DNA of 64,000 nucleotides, taken from contig CM073889.1 in NCBI GenBank assembly GCA_037176705.1, positions 103,557,890-103,621,889 on the forward strand, read 5' to 3'. Positions 1 to 11,211 of the stretch are shown piece after piece (the stretch's first letter is position 1; each line of letters begins with the position of its first letter). The translations under genes and the position numbers were made by a program. The DNA is from Molossus alvarezi (Eukaryota; Chordata; Mammalia; Chiroptera; Molossidae). The notes beneath the pieces were generated by a model. The model made no database searches. It worked only from the letters and a program-made list of their open reading frames with translations, and was not told the origin of the DNA.

Positions 1-494
1 GTGTCTGAGCTTACACACACTTCTCATTGAGATGTTTATATATACACAGCATGGGTGAAATGCTAGAATTCAGCAGTGCACATGCAAAATGCAATCTCTT
101 CACCTACTAAACTTCAACTCTAGAGTAATATTTTTTTTTTTAAATGCCAAGTTCAAAATTTTCAAATAAATGTTTAAAATTCCAATTTAATTAAGGTTGA
201 AAGAAATCAGACTTATTGTGGAATTGTCTTCTGCATTTGAAATAGTGGGATCTATATCCCTGATGCTGGGATACAGTATTAACATTTACCATATGTGCTG
301 ACTGTGCTAAGTCAAGCTTTTATGATGGAGCTGTTATATTTTGGAGAACATGACTTGAATCATTTATAAGTCTGTGTAATAACAAGCTATATCATAACAG
401 GATTTACTGGACTTTTATTGCCACCTGCACAGCCAACCAGTATTTATTCTTCCATCTGTACTGCGTGTGAAGTGCTGAGATGGATAAAGAGGAA
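1..494. other. Unannotated AT-rich non-coding sequence
   Basis: No open frame of note, no repeat I recognise and no RNA gene. The sequence is AT-rich with short T and A runs. Confidence 0.5.
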
Positions 495-720
495 GGGAGC
501 TAAAGAGGCAAGGATTCGGACTAAGAGACACTGGGATTCAGATCCTAGCACTTAACTTGCCAGGTCTGTGTATTTGTACAAATTATCCAACTTCTCGAAT
601 CCTCCATTTCTTTACCAATAAGAAGAGTACAGTACAAATTATCAGTCTCATAGAGGTCCAGTGAGGTAAAAGGGTTATCACAAGACTGAGCATAAATGTT
701 AGCTATCATTATTGTTATGT
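495..720 (+). mobile_element. MIR SINE fragment
   Basis: The order of landmarks follows the MIR core on the plus strand: a 'gggattcagatcctagcact' segment, then a degraded 'cttctcgaatcctccatttc' and 'tttaccaataag' (the 'cctcagtttcctcatctgtaaaatg' region), then 'gtgaggtaaaagggttat' and 'taaatgttagctatcatta'. The copy is very diverged, as expected for a family that was active in early mammals. Boundaries are approximate. Confidence 0.6.
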
Positions 721-1195
721 ATATTGTAATAGCTTGGGGAAACGTGACTTAGAGATTTCATGAGGAAGAAATACAAGGTGGTATTAAAATCGTAGTCTAT
801 ATAGAAAGTGTTTAAGGGGAGTGTCGAACATATTCTAAGATATTTGCATCAGACTTCACTGCAATGGTGAGCTTCCTCTCGGTCATCAAATACATGCAGG
901 ATTCTGGTTGACACTCTGCGGGAGGAAATGGGCATTTCTTAGTCGTGACTAAAATCCTGGCACGCTTAAAGGAGAACAGTACGAACAAAATGTGATCAAG
1001 AGAAGAAGATAGGAGTGGGTGGGGGTGAGGGACCTGGTGGAACGGGGAACTGCGATCGACATTAACTATTTATGTTATACTTGACTAGTTCATAAAAGAA
1101 ATGCTGGCTGTGAAAACGACAGAAGCAACATAAGTGACCTGTCAACGTTTTCCCAGCACAGGGATTCAAAGCAATTTCTATCATATATGAAAAGC
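721..1195. other. Unannotated non-coding sequence
   Basis: No repeat family or credible ORF recognised. It includes a G-rich patch near 1015-1045 and is otherwise ordinary AT-rich DNA. Confidence 0.45.
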
Positions 1196-1420
1196 AATTT
1201 ATACATTATTTATATCTTATATATAATATATATTTATATATGTGATATATATTGTTTCTATTTATGTCATATATTATTTATATTTTATATATTATATATA
1301 ATGTATATCTTTATATATAATATATATTATTTGTCATAGTATATATGTGTATAGAGAGAGACAAATATATGTGTTAAGCCACACATATATACACATACAC
1401 ACACACAAGTATATTTTTAT
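1196..1420. repeat. AT-rich palindromic low-complexity tract with a short (CA)n end
   Basis: About 150 bp consist almost only of TA/AT alternations broken by short T or A runs. They are followed by a short GA tract near 1355 and a CA/TA tract at about 1380-1410. Such DNA can fold on itself and slips easily, so the exact length is probably polymorphic. Confidence 0.8.
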
Positions 1421-2500
1421 CAATTAAGACAGTCGTAGCAGCTTTTTACTAACTTTACCTAAGAAGTAGGTGTTGGCCATCACTAATTTAATATTGTTTA
1501 TTAATCATTTGTGTTTAAATATTTCAAACTACAAGCTTTGCAAAGCTAGCAAACCTCTAATGGTCTGGCAGATATTTTGAAAGGGCTGTAATTGTCCACA
1601 TTTTGTCTATTGGATTATCTGATGTGGCTTGCTTGGTGGCTTAAAATCAAACTTCAAATGACACTTAAATTAAAATTCCCATTGATCTGCTTACATGGTA
1701 GCAGGTATTACTCTCCCTAATATAGTAATATTTAGATACTGGAAGCAAAGGAAATGTATAGTTGTTGGTTTGTAACCTCCTTGGAGCTTCAGGGATGAAA
1801 TCTGAAACTGGTCCCCATATGTGGAAGGTGGGGAGAGACCCAAGAGAGGGGCAGACCACTCCAGGTTGGTAGGTTTACTGAACAAGGGAACTTACACAGC
1901 ACATCTTGGGTGGGCCGCAGGGTGAGTAGATCTGTGCAGACACCTGCATGGATCTGACAAGTTTATGTGTTGCCCTTCAACTGGCCTCACTCATGTACTC
2001 AAGAGGCCTTAACTGTGTGGAGTCGAGTACCCAGTTCAGATGATCTCAACACCGTGCATGTGTCTCAAGGCTAAATCCTTGGAGCAGCTTCTAGGAAGGG
2101 GAAGGTCAATGAATACACATTCCAAGGACAGGGGAGGAGGTGAGGAGCCCCCAGTTGCCCCAACCAGCTCTGTGCGAACTGGTGGTCACATGTCTTAATG
2201 ACCTCCTCCAGCAGGAGTTTAAAATGTGAATTTGCTGTGAACTGTTTCTGTGGTTTGTTGGTTTTGCATAAAACTTTAATACTAAGCTTTAGAGAGAGCA
2301 TCTCTTGGTATTTCAAGGGGGAAATATTTTAAGTGTATTGATTCCTTTAATTAAAATGATTTCTGGGCTCATTAGTAATGATACTGCAGTAACAACACAT
2401 TCTAAGGAGTGGTAGAAGTTAAAACAAACTGGTTGACAAGATTTTCACATTTGTAGAAACCAGTTTGATCTCAGATCACAATGCTGAGAATGTGGTTAGA
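1421..2500. other. Unannotated non-coding sequence
   Basis: Two overlapping 64-codon frames and one 81-codon frame on the minus strand occur here. They have no recognisable domain and look like chance openings. No repeat family recognised. Confidence 0.4.
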
Positions 2501-2510
2501 AATCTGGGCA

Positions 2511-2733
2511 TGGCCTGGCTGGTATAGCTCATTGGTTGAATGTCGACCCATGCACCAAGAGGTCACCGGTTCGATTCCCGGTCAGGGCACATGCCCAGGT
2601 TGTGGGCCAAATCCCCAGTGGGGGACATGCAGGAGGCAGCTAGTTGATGTTCTCTCTCATCGATGTTTCTCTCTCTCTCTCTCCCTCTCCCTCCTCTCTC
2701 TCAAAAATCAATAAAGAAAAAACATAAAAAAGG
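2511..2733 (+). mobile_element. Ves SINE, group B
   Basis: tRNA-derived SINE of bats. The head starts 'ggcctggctggtatagctc' (box A), followed by 'ggttcgattcccgg' (box B, standard A at tRNA position 58). Then come the tRNA-unrelated part, a CT-rich tract and an 'aaaaatcaataaag' tail. Flanking target duplications are aatctgggcatg at 2501-2512 and aatctgagcatg at 2734-2745, one mismatch, so the insertion is moderately young. Mobilised by L1 machinery; no coding capacity. Confidence 0.93.
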
Positions 2734-2745
2734 AATCTGAGCATG

Positions 2746-3147
2746 AGCGGCAGTTTACACTACTCAATTCACTGAGATAGCTCCCTGTAGTCTGATTTCA
2801 TAAGTGATGTAAAGTTGCTGTTTCTTGAAGATTTTTTAGATATGTGCTTGTATTTGTTTACTTTTGTTTACTTTTGTAAACAACAGTGATTGTCTTGCTG
2901 AACAGCTTTCTCCACTGTTTCTTCCTTTCCTGTGCAGAACATAGCAAGGTGGGCATCTCAGTATTTCTGTGCCATTGTTTTTATTAAAATGTTGTTAGGG
3001 AGTAAGACTAATTAAATATTTTTCAATGGACTGTGCCATACTGAGGAGGCTTATTATGTTTTAAGGGCTATGGTTTGATCTGTAGGATAAGGAAATTACA
3101 GAAACATAACTTGTAACTCAGATTCTCTGTACTTCTGTTGACTTTTG
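2746..3147. other. Unannotated non-coding sequence
   Basis: AT-rich spacer between two Ves insertions of opposite orientation. Nothing recognised. Confidence 0.45.
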
Positions 3148-3158
3148 GTTTTATTTTT

Positions 3159-3400
3159 TTATCCTCACCTGAGGACATTTTTTTGCATCTAACTTCAGAT
3201 AGAGCAGGAGAGAGAAAGGGAGAAAAAGAGAGAGAAAATTCAATACAAGAGAGACACATTGAGTGGCTGCCACCCACACGACCCCAACCGGGGCCTGAGA
3301 CAAACTACAACCAAGGTACATGCCCTTAGTGGGAACCGAACCCGGGACTCTCTGGTCCGTGGGCCAGTGCTCTAACTGCTGAGCCAAATAGGCCAGGGCT
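3159..3400 (-). mobile_element. Ves SINE, group A
   Basis: Read on the minus strand, it starts 'agccctggcctatttggctc', has box B 'cccgggttcggttcc' (G where A58 is expected), and ends in the hairpin tail 'tcctcaggtgagga' followed by an A/T-rich tail. Target duplication gttttattttt is at 3401-3411, with its partner at about 3148-3158 merging into the T-rich tail. Confidence 0.92.
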
Positions 3401-3411
3401 GTTTTATTTTT

Positions 3412-4480
3412 ATGTCATCATGATTAGTTGCAAGGTTCAGGGGGAAAATAGTGTATTTCCCTTGAGTAAAAATGGACTTTTTCCAAAGGACACTGGGGTA
3501 TCTGAAGAACACTGGGGTACCCTCTGCCGGGAGCATGACTCAGCTCCCCAAACTCCCATGTGCAGAGTCAGTTGAAAATTCCAAGTGTTTAGGAGGAAGA
3601 GTCTGCTAGAGAAAGAGAGGGGATTGGTGAGAGTCAGGGGGTGTCACAGCATCTGCTCTATCAGAGGAATCACCTTAGGTGTGGAAGATAATTTCCAGAG
3701 CAAAGGGCACGCATGGCTCGATACTCACATTGTAATGGTCACCGGCTCATACAGGAAGACGAAGTGTCCCCGATCTCCTCCTCATTTCCTGCTTAGGAAA
3801 ATCAATTGAGAGCCTCTGAACCCCACACTCAATCTTTTTTCTGAGAATGAACTTTAACTGCACACTGGATTTTCATTGCAACATTTCAGCCTTCAACAGG
3901 CTTTGAACTGCTCCCCAGTGAGCACGCCCCTGATTCTGTGAGCCTCTTTCTCATCAGCGGTCCTGTACCCATCACTACCTTTTATTTGTGGCCATAGGCA
4001 CAAAACCAGTAGAAGGGATTGAGGCAGTGGAGGGTGATGAGGTATGCGTATTGAGGTAGAGCCATACCAGGGTCTCTGCTTCAAGCCTGGGAAAACATTC
4101 CATGCTGGGCAGCCCTCTCGAGATGGGTCAGTTTGAGGCCTTCTGTCATTGGAAGCTTTAATGACTCCATCAGTTCGTCCACAGTTGCAACCTGTGTGGC
4201 AGTATGCACCCGTTTTCTAGGACTGAGGGGTCCGAGTGATATCGTGACATGCATTTACTGGTTTTGTTTGGTGGGCAATCGAATGACAAGATCACAATGC
4301 ACGTAGAACAAAAATGCACAAAAGATGCTACAATTAAAAATAATTTTAAAAATTATTTTGGAAGCCTGTAATATTTTCAGTGGCATGAAAAAAATGTTTT
4401 TGAACATCAGAGTACGTGTGTCCTGTGGAAATGAGATCCATAGAAATACCTTCGGCTTTCTAGGATTTTACAGTCTAACT
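3412..4480. other. Unannotated non-coding sequence
   Basis: It contains a near-tandem 'acactggggta' pair at about 3489-3521 and small unrelated frames of 63-74 codons on both strands. No repeat family or exon recognised. Confidence 0.4.
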
Positions 4481-4489
4481 AGATGTCCA

Positions 4490-5035
4490 GGGCCGACTGG
4501 CAGTAAACAGTGACATTAAACCACAGCGTAAGTGGGCAGCCCGCATGGAGACACACTGTGGGGACTGCTGGTTACGAAGCCAGAGGAGAGCGAAGGGCAG
4601 GACGGGCAGCCTTACGTTTTCACGGCCCTGTCTCACGTTCAGCTCTCTGGTTTTCCCGCTCTGCCTGGGCAGGGTTTCAAGGCAGCGTGGGCCGGTCTTC
4701 ACCTGATTTCTGAGGTCTGAGCTGCTGACAGGCAAAGCCTCTTCCCTGACGGAATCCTGCCTTCTGGCAATGTAGATACAGACTCCAGGGACTCCCTGTG
4801 TCGGAGCTGCTAGATCTGCTGTAGTCAAGGGACCTGCAGTCAAGGGCTTTGAGCTGTGCCATTACCCACGGGCTTTGCTTTAAAGACAGGCCAAGGCGGA
4901 GGAGGGCCAGGCCTGCTCAGCAGTCCCCGGAGGCCACCTCCAGCTCTCCCCGGGGGACTGGAGCGCGGGCAGACCAACACGCTCGTGCACCCTTAGGTCA
5001 ACGGGAAGAGCAAGCTTTCTTATTGGAAATGAAAT
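4490..5035. other. GC-richer non-coding block
   Basis: Base composition rises and CpGs are locally more frequent, which opens frames on both strands (122 codons on minus at 4475-4843, 61-67 codons elsewhere). Several frames being open at once argues against a real exon. No domain recognised. It adjoins the candidate conserved block that follows. Confidence 0.35.
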
Positions 5036-5039
5036 AGGT

Positions 5040-5260
5040 GGGGGTAACCCCCTCCATTAGGAATAATTAAGTGTGGAAAATAATCCCTGTCTCCCCAGAG
5101 TACCTTTTAATAATGCAGGTGACGGATCCACTTAATGTCTGCCTGATTGGAGCTGTGCATTGCTTGCTTTTTCATTAATAATGAATCCACAGGTAAACAA
5201 ATGCTTCACGTTAAATGCCTCTTAAAAATGTTTAGTGTCTGCTGCCAGAAAACCTATTAA
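5040..5260. promoter_or_regulatory. Candidate conserved non-coding element
   Basis: Repeat-free DNA with closely packed motif-like words: 'ggaataattaagtg', 'ctttaataatgcagg', 'tccacttaatgtctgcctga', 'cattaataatgaatcc', and a forkhead-like gtaaaca at 5193-5199. TAAT-rich clusters like this are common in developmental enhancers. This is inference from composition only; no alignment was possible. Confidence 0.25.
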
Positions 5261-5939
5261 GCACTGTGGTCTAAGAACGGCAAACTGAGCAGAAACTGTG
5301 TGTGAGGCCAGGGAAACACCGTCTTTTGGTAATGGGAAGTTTACATGCACGTACACCTATGCTGCACATCGGGGAAAACCCAAATAATCTTATTCTGTTA
5401 GGAATAAGATGCACCCATATATGTAATAAATGTTTATTATTAATAACATAAATCGTTAATAATGTAAATAGAAACACTTTATTTTAGATATAAATTTAAG
5501 ATTAATACATGAATGATGCTACGTACTTCTCTATGCCATGGGTATAATGAATTAGGGGTCAGGAAGGAGAGCTAGTATGTTTGTCCTCAGTGTTTGAGTT
5601 GCTGAACGAAATCATTCTCAGGGTTATATCTTCGGAAATAAAACTACAATGCAAACAGGTCTCAAGGATTGAAAAAGAAGTAGTTTTACTTAGTAAATTC
5701 ATTTTATTTGTATTCATACAGCCTAATTAAAGCACAATTTCACTCACTAAATTGTGTGAGAGTATCTTAAAATCAGAAACTCAGATCCTAAATTTCTTGG
5801 ACTTTCATTTGCTTTGCTCATGTTTTTGTTTGCTCCGTCTTCCTTTCCAAAGGCTGGGTTCGCCTCTGGTGGGGTCATCTGCTGTGTTTCTCTGATTAAG
5901 GGTTGGCCTCGTCCAGCCCCTCTTTATGTCTCTGATCAG
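5261..5939. other. Unannotated AT-rich non-coding sequence
   Basis: No recognised repeat or exon. A 68-codon frame on minus at 5271-5477 has no recognisable features. Confidence 0.4.
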
Positions 5940-6095
5940 AGAATGTTTTGAATTTAGAAAGGCCCTTGAGATTACCTCGCCCACTGCTCCCCTTTTAAAT
6001 GGATGAAGATACTAAATCACCCGTTAAGGTCAGGCTGGTGGCAGAGTTTCTGGATGCCAGGTCTCTGGACTCCCAGTCCCAGATCTCCCCTCCTA
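5940..6095 (-). mobile_element. MIR-type SINE fragment
   Basis: The plus strand reads as a reversed MIR: 'agaaaggcccttgagattac', 'ccccttttaaatggatgaag' (the 'attttacagatgaggaaactg' region), 'ggtggcagagtttctggatg' and 'ccaggtctctggactcccag'. An 89-codon frame at 5999-6268 starts inside it, so that frame is an artefact. Confidence 0.6.
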
Positions 6096-6361
6096 GGGGA
6101 CCACCTCTGTCCAGTTTGCCAGGCATGACCCCAGTTTCAGCTCTGAAAGTCCCACATGCCAGCCATTCCCGTAACCCTGGGTGGACCGTGACGGATGGCC
6201 GCCCTCCACCACACCCTGCTCTCGGGTTCGGTGTTCTCTTCAGTCTCCTTTCTGCTGCTTATTTCTAAATAGATCATCCTGATATTTCACAGCTTGCGAA
6301 CCAGAGTTTCTTATTCTTCTCTGCAACTGACTCTACCTCAACTTTATATTCTTCATATCAA

Positions 6362-6415
6362 TCATTTATTTATTTGTTCATTCAGCAAGTCTTTGAATGT
6401 CTACCATGTTGTTTA
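6362..6415 (-). mobile_element. L2 3'-end remnant
   Basis: 'atttatttatttgttcattcagcaagtctttgaatgtctaccatg' resembles the reverse complement of the L2 3' end ('gcctactatgtgcc' region next to the TGAA repeats). It is only about 55 bp, so the assignment is moderate. Confidence 0.45.
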
Positions 6416-6448
6416 TCAGTTTAAAATCACTTTATCAAAGTACCGATC

Positions 6449-6483
<35 letters not shown>
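6449..6483. repeat. (GATA)n microsatellite
   Basis: Uninterrupted GATA units over 35 bp, 8.75 units, preceded by a variant gatc unit. It is likely length-polymorphic. Confidence 0.95.
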
Positions 6484-6487
6484 GATA

Positions 6488-7205
6488 GCATACTTCCCAG
6501 TTTTCCATCCTCTGAGACATGTTGGCCCTTTTTTTATCCATAACTGTTTTGGATAACCCTTTGTAAGAAGGAAAGTGTACGTGTGGAACCCTACATTTGT
6601 GAATGTGGGTGTCCATAAATTAAAGGTGCATACGTTGACCTGAATGACAACATGATTTGAGGGAATTCATAAAAGCTGTGAGAATTCTATGACACTATCA
6701 ATATTAGAAATATTTCTTCCCAGCAACTTACATTTTCCTTACAGCCTCTGAAGCCTACTGTTACACCTTCATAAAGCTGTTAGATACAGCTATGGAATCA
6801 CTGTTTCGAACCAGCGATGAGTACAGAATCGGGGATGAGAATTATAAACCTCGACTGACTTAAGTGTAAGAAGAAATTACACTCAAATAAATTCAACCTG
6901 CTGAGTCAGTGCAATCACAGATTTAATGTAGCTGGAAAACGTGTATAGTTTGAAGCCATGAAAGTAAGAAATTAATTCCCCTAAACAACTTTGTTGCTTC
7001 TTTTTTTTTGTTTTTTGGTCATGGTTCACTTTCTTGAAGTCATTCATTTTGTCCCTTTCTGTCAACATAGTATATTGATGGTTTTGTGTAGCACATCAGC
7101 TAATAACAAAAAGAATAAGCTGATAAGAAGGAGGTCAAAATCCAGTAACTGTTCAGATTTTAATAGACTTCCATAAAAACAAAGCACATTTTTATATGTT
7201 TAGAA
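6488..7205. other. Unannotated non-coding sequence
   Basis: AT-rich; two 61-codon frames on opposite strands overlap near 6990-7068 and are not credible. No repeat recognised. Confidence 0.4.
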
Positions 7206-7410
7206 ACACATAGTCCTAGACCTTCTGAAGTCAGGTAGACTACACTATACTTACTATACGTGTGAGTTTAAGCAACTCATTTACACTCCCCAAGGCTCAG
7301 ATTTCTGGACTCCTCCACGGGATAAGAATAGTACCTCCCTCGTGGGTTATGATAGGGTTGTCATAATTTGTCAAGCCCCGGAACAGAGCAGCCCATTCGT
7401 GAGAGACATT
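7206..7410 (+). mobile_element. MIR SINE fragment
   Basis: Landmarks in MIR order: 'gtgagtttaagcaactcatt' (gtgacctt..caagttactt region), 'ctccccaaggctcagatttc', 'gggataagaatagtacctcc', 'gtgggttatgatagggttgt' and 'cggaacagagcagcccattc'. The copy is strongly diverged but the whole core is present. Confidence 0.75.
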
Positions 7411-7530
7411 CTATTTTCTGCTGTTGCTAATGTCGTAAAGGTAGGTGGCTCAGAGCTTCACTGAGTTCTATCTTACTGGACCAATTCTATTTTATTCCAC
7501 CAGAACCAGCTTCTATCTATATCCATTCTT

Positions 7531-7771
7531 TTTTTTTATCCTCACCCGAGGACATTTTTGCATTTATCTTCAGATAGAGCGAGAGGGAGAGAGGGAGGAA
7601 GAAAGAGAAACATCGATGTGAGAGAGACACATCGACTGGTTGCCACCCACACAACCCCAACCAAGTCCGGGGACTAACTGCAGCCGAGGTACATGCCCTT
7701 AGTGGGATCCGAACCCGGGCCTCTCTGGTCCGGTGGCCAATGCTCTAACTGCTGAGCCCCACCGGCCAAGG
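7531..7771 (-). mobile_element. Ves SINE, group A, perfect target duplication
   Basis: Minus-strand copy with head 'ggccggtggggctcagcagt', box B 'cccgggttcggatcc' (G at the A58 position) and hairpin tail 'tcctcgggtgagga'. It is bounded by an exact 14-bp duplication ctatatccattctt at 7517-7530 and 7772-7785, so this is one of the younger insertions in the window. The 64-codon minus and 71-codon plus frames here are by-products. Confidence 0.95.
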
Positions 7772-7785
7772 CTATATCCATTCTT

Positions 7786-8264
7786 GAGAGAAACATACCA
7801 CTTCCTAGACAACTTGGTGTTTGGAATTACTAAATTACTAAAACACCTGTACTTGAATTGTATGTGTAGTGAAGAGGCAAACCCAGGTGACACAGCAAAG
7901 GTGCTGATGGCCGGAGGGGACTGTGCTGCACATGAGGAGGAAGGATAGTACAGGGGTACGTACCACTCACTGCACCTGACACATCCATGTGGTCACAAAG
8001 GTTCTGGAAGTAAAATGTTCTCTTTTGCACCCAATTCCCAGTGCCTTTGTGCATCAGCTGCGATTTTCTTCTCTTTCCTAAGATCAATGACAGATTCGGA
8101 AATGATTATATATGGTTCCCAAATGGTTTGACCATTTGAATTCATTTCTTAGTGTTTTTCTTTCTGCCCTTGTAGGAAAGTTACATATGCAGGACAATTT
8201 TTTTGGAAGGATAGTGATACCAGTCAGTGCGTTAAAAATAAAGGAAAACAAAATTATTTATAAT
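7786..8264. other. Unannotated non-coding sequence
   Basis: No repeat or exon recognised; an 85-codon minus frame at 7830-8087 has no recognisable domain. Confidence 0.4.
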
Positions 8265-8340
8265 TTCAGAGTATTTCCCATGTATTACACCATGTGGTCC
8301 TCACGACCACTCTGTAAAATAGAATTTTGGCTGTGATTTA
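8265..8340 (-). mobile_element. Possible MIR fragment
   Basis: 'tttcccatgtattacaccat', 'gtggtcctcacgaccactct' and 'gtaaaatagaattttggctg' resemble the reversed central MIR region ('cctcacaacaaccctgtgaggtag'). It is short and weak. Confidence 0.4.
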
Positions 8341-8840
8341 TCTTTTTAGGTATATTTAGGAGTATAAGAACTGAGTTACATATACCTTATTTACCTGGCT
8401 CAGGATGCTCATTGCCCTTGGCAAGTCGCTTTGTTGAAGAAATGTACTATGGTAGTAATAACACTGGCAAAGAGAATGTTTCTAGCAATAAACATTTGTT
8501 AAAAGAAAATAATTAAAGGAGGCATTTATGCTTTTCATCCAGATGGATAAGCTAAGTAAGACCCCCTCCTCACCTTCTTTATAACGAAGGCAGGATTATC
8601 ATGGTGTCCGCTGTTTATAGGCTTAACAATCTGTCCTATTGTGTTTCCCCCAAAATTTTGTGACCTGAGGTTCAAACATATCAGTCAGTAACCTTCATGG
8701 TATACAAATTCTGGGGCAGGGTGGGGATATAATGGGGGAGGGTTCATTTTTCACGTACTAGGAGTCATCATTGAATGTTCCTGAAGAGAAGAAATGCCAA
8801 CTTTCCACAATCCAGCAATAAACTGGAAAACTGGAAATGA
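8341..8840. other. Unannotated non-coding sequence
   Basis: AT-rich spacer; nothing recognised. Confidence 0.4.
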
Positions 8841-8844
8841 CTGG

Positions 8845-9115
8845 ACAGGAGGCGGCTGTCTTCCGCTCGGGGAGATTCCTCAGCCCTGCCACTGACCAGG
8901 GGCTGGCGCACAAACGGAGCTGCAGGCCTTTTCCCGTCGTGAGCGACAGCTCGGACGTGGGGCGGCCCGCCCTCCGGAGCCGGGGTGCTCCCTGCCTCCA
9001 TGTGCTGCCTACCTCCGGTGCGCTCCTCAGAACGAGCAGGCCGCCTTTGTGTGCTTTTATCACCAGGCTTGGAGTGTCCCGCCACTGCTTTCGCGCAGCA
9101 TCGCATGTGTGCGTT
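8845..9115. other. Local CpG-rich patch
   Basis: About 270 bp with markedly higher GC and CpG than its surroundings (for example 'gtggggcggcccgccctccg' near 8958). Frames of 98-128 codons are open on both strands simultaneously, the expected by-product of GC-rich DNA. It could be a small CpG island, an old GC-rich insertion or a divergent exon; nothing decides between these by eye. Confidence 0.35.
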
Positions 9116-9154
9116 CCACCCGCATTCTTGTACTCGTGTTGCATTGTGGTCGCT

Positions 9155-9500
9155 GTGTAATATTCCGTTTGATTAATATTCTACAGTATTACCACATTGC
9201 AAGCTCTGGGCAGGCAGGCCTTGTGATTATATACGCAGGAGACCCGTTGCTGGTGTGTAGAGGAGATACACCTTCAGCTTCTCCTGTTTGTATTTCCACC
9301 GGCTGTGAATGGCAGCCCATGGCCTACAGGCTGGCAGTCACTTGAATTGACAGATATTTTCAGTTGTGTCAATCTGGAAGTTGGGTAATGATATCTCAAG
9401 GTGATTTTTAATTTGCATCTTCCTAATCACTAATGAGCTTGGACACCTTTTCATATGCTTATTAATAACTAGAATTTCTGCTCTTTATGATGTCTCTCAA
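9155..9500 (-). mobile_element. Degraded L1 3'-region fragment
   Basis: Reading plus, the text follows the antisense of the old L1 3' region: 'gtaatattccgtttgattaa', 'attaccacattg', then after gaps 'ggtaatgatatctcaaggtg', 'tttttaatttgcatcttcct', 'aatcactaatgagcttggac' and 'accttttcatatgcttatta'. Several internal deletions are implied. No coding capacity remains. Confidence 0.6.
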
Positions 9501-10608
9501 GGAATCTAGCCTTTTTTTTTTTTTGATGAACAGTATTATTTAAAAAATAAAATACCATTTGAGAGTTTCTCTTCTAACATTTGCAATAGGGAGTTCAAGC
9601 AGAATCCCAAAGTTGAATTCTTAAGTTGATGGTTCAATTGTTATTTTTAACTGTCATATAATTGAAAACCTTTGTTCCCTTCAAATTTCTTTCTTTCTTC
9701 TCCAGATAAAGCCTTGACAGTTGTGTTTTTCTTATTTTCTTATTCATTGCTCCCCCCAAACTCTCTCAGATGGAGCAATATAAGGCTTGTAATTCAGTGC
9801 CCAGAGCAGTCTCTAAGGAAAAGAGAGAGCATGTCCATGGTCCCAAGCTTTAGAGAGTCTCCCACTTTGCATTGGAAATAGGCCTACTCTTGGCAGAGAT
9901 TACTGTTTAGGCCTCTTCTGAGGTCATCTGCCTGGAGTTTAGGGAACCTTCACAAGATGCCAGGCATAATATTAAAAACAAGTAGTTGGGCATCGACTGA
10001 GCAGATGTGAAGAAGATAATAACAGGTAAAGGGAAAAGAGGTGATTTCACCTACCAGTGCTAAAAATGTCGTTAGAATGATTTATATGCCATCAACTCGT
10101 TCCATCCCTGACTATCACTGAAGATCACCAAGGCAACAAGGACGCTGCATCACACGTATCACTCAGCCTTCCTCTCCACCTTCTGAAGCGAGTTTGCTGT
10201 TCCTCCCACCCTGATTATTTACACACGAGGGCAGTGTGGACATCCAAGTGGACTATGCTACTAGTGCCTCCACACCTGTTGGAATTTTACCATGTGAGTC
10301 ATATGACTCCGATGAAAGCAACAGAAACGAGAGTGTTTTGTGTCAGGGCAGAATTATGGGCGCCATTATGGCAGAAATCTGACAAAGAATATATGCCTCA
10401 GAGTCAGTGGACTTGGAGTCGGAAAGAAGATCAATTAAGGAGCTGAGGATGGATAATGAACTTTATGGTTTAGATATTTTAGCTTTTTTTTTTAATTTGT
10501 TGCTATGGTCTATATGAAAATTTCATCCTTCGGTAATTCTTACTATCATGATGCCTATCTCTAGTTTGTTTTGTTTTGTTTTTAGTATCCTTTGCTCTTC
10601 CTGTCAAT
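9501..10608. other. Unannotated non-coding sequence
   Basis: It includes a T13 run near 9511 and small frames of 69-70 codons without recognisable features. No repeat family recognised apart from the SINE target that follows. Confidence 0.4.
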
Positions 10609-10625
10609 TAAGTTGCCATTTTTAA

Positions 10626-10836
10626 AAATGTTTTTACTGATTTTTTTTTAGAGAGAGGGGAAAGGAGAGAGAGAGAGAAACACCAATGTGAGAGAGAAAC
10701 ATGCATCAGCTGCCTCCAGCACGCCCCCTACTGGGGATCGAGCCCACAACTTGGCCATGTGCCCTGACCGGGAATCGAACCAGGACCTCTCAGTCCATGG
10801 GGCAGTGCTCAGTCCACTGAGCCACACCAGCCGGGC
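10626..10836 (-). mobile_element. Ves SINE, group B
   Basis: On the minus strand: head 'agcccggctggtgtggctca', box B 'ggttcgattcccgg' and an 'ctctctaaaaaaaat' tail without the hairpin. Target duplication taagttgccattttaaa is at 10837-10853; the left copy at 10609-10625 reads taagttgccatttttaa, differing only in T-run length. Confidence 0.93.
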
Positions 10837-10853
10837 TAAGTTGCCATTTTAAA

Positions 10854-11197
10854 GAAGTCTGCGGCACTTGCTTATAAAACTACCCTCTTCAAGTATGCTA
10901 TAAAGCAAAATTACTATAAAAGTCTATTGCAAAACAAAGTGAGAAGAGTAGTCGGGTGATTAAACAACTGAACTTGAGGTAATTTAGGCAACTTTATAAA
11001 TGTGCAAATTATCTTGTAACAGAAACAAAATTAATTCAGATACCTCAAGTGAACTTCGTTTTAGTTTTCACTCGCTTCCTTATAAAGGAGGCAAATGGAT
11101 TTATTTTGTGTGTGAAGTCACTGTAACCACTATTTTATAAGTGAATGAAATGTTCCCATTTGTTTCCATGAGCATTTCAGTCCCCAAGGCCGCCTTT
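10854..11197. other. Unannotated non-coding sequence
   Basis: Short AT-rich spacer between oppositely oriented Ves copies; nothing recognised. Confidence 0.4.
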
Positions 11198-11211
11198 TAA
11201 AGTGTATCTGT

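Noticed and set aside
2511..2590. tRNA-like fold with box A and box B
   Set aside because: It is the head of a Ves SINE with tail and target duplication, not a tRNA gene; the same applies to all other Ves heads.
8758..9144. 128-codon minus frame
   Set aside because: Several frames on both strands are open across the same CpG-rich patch and no start or domain favours one.
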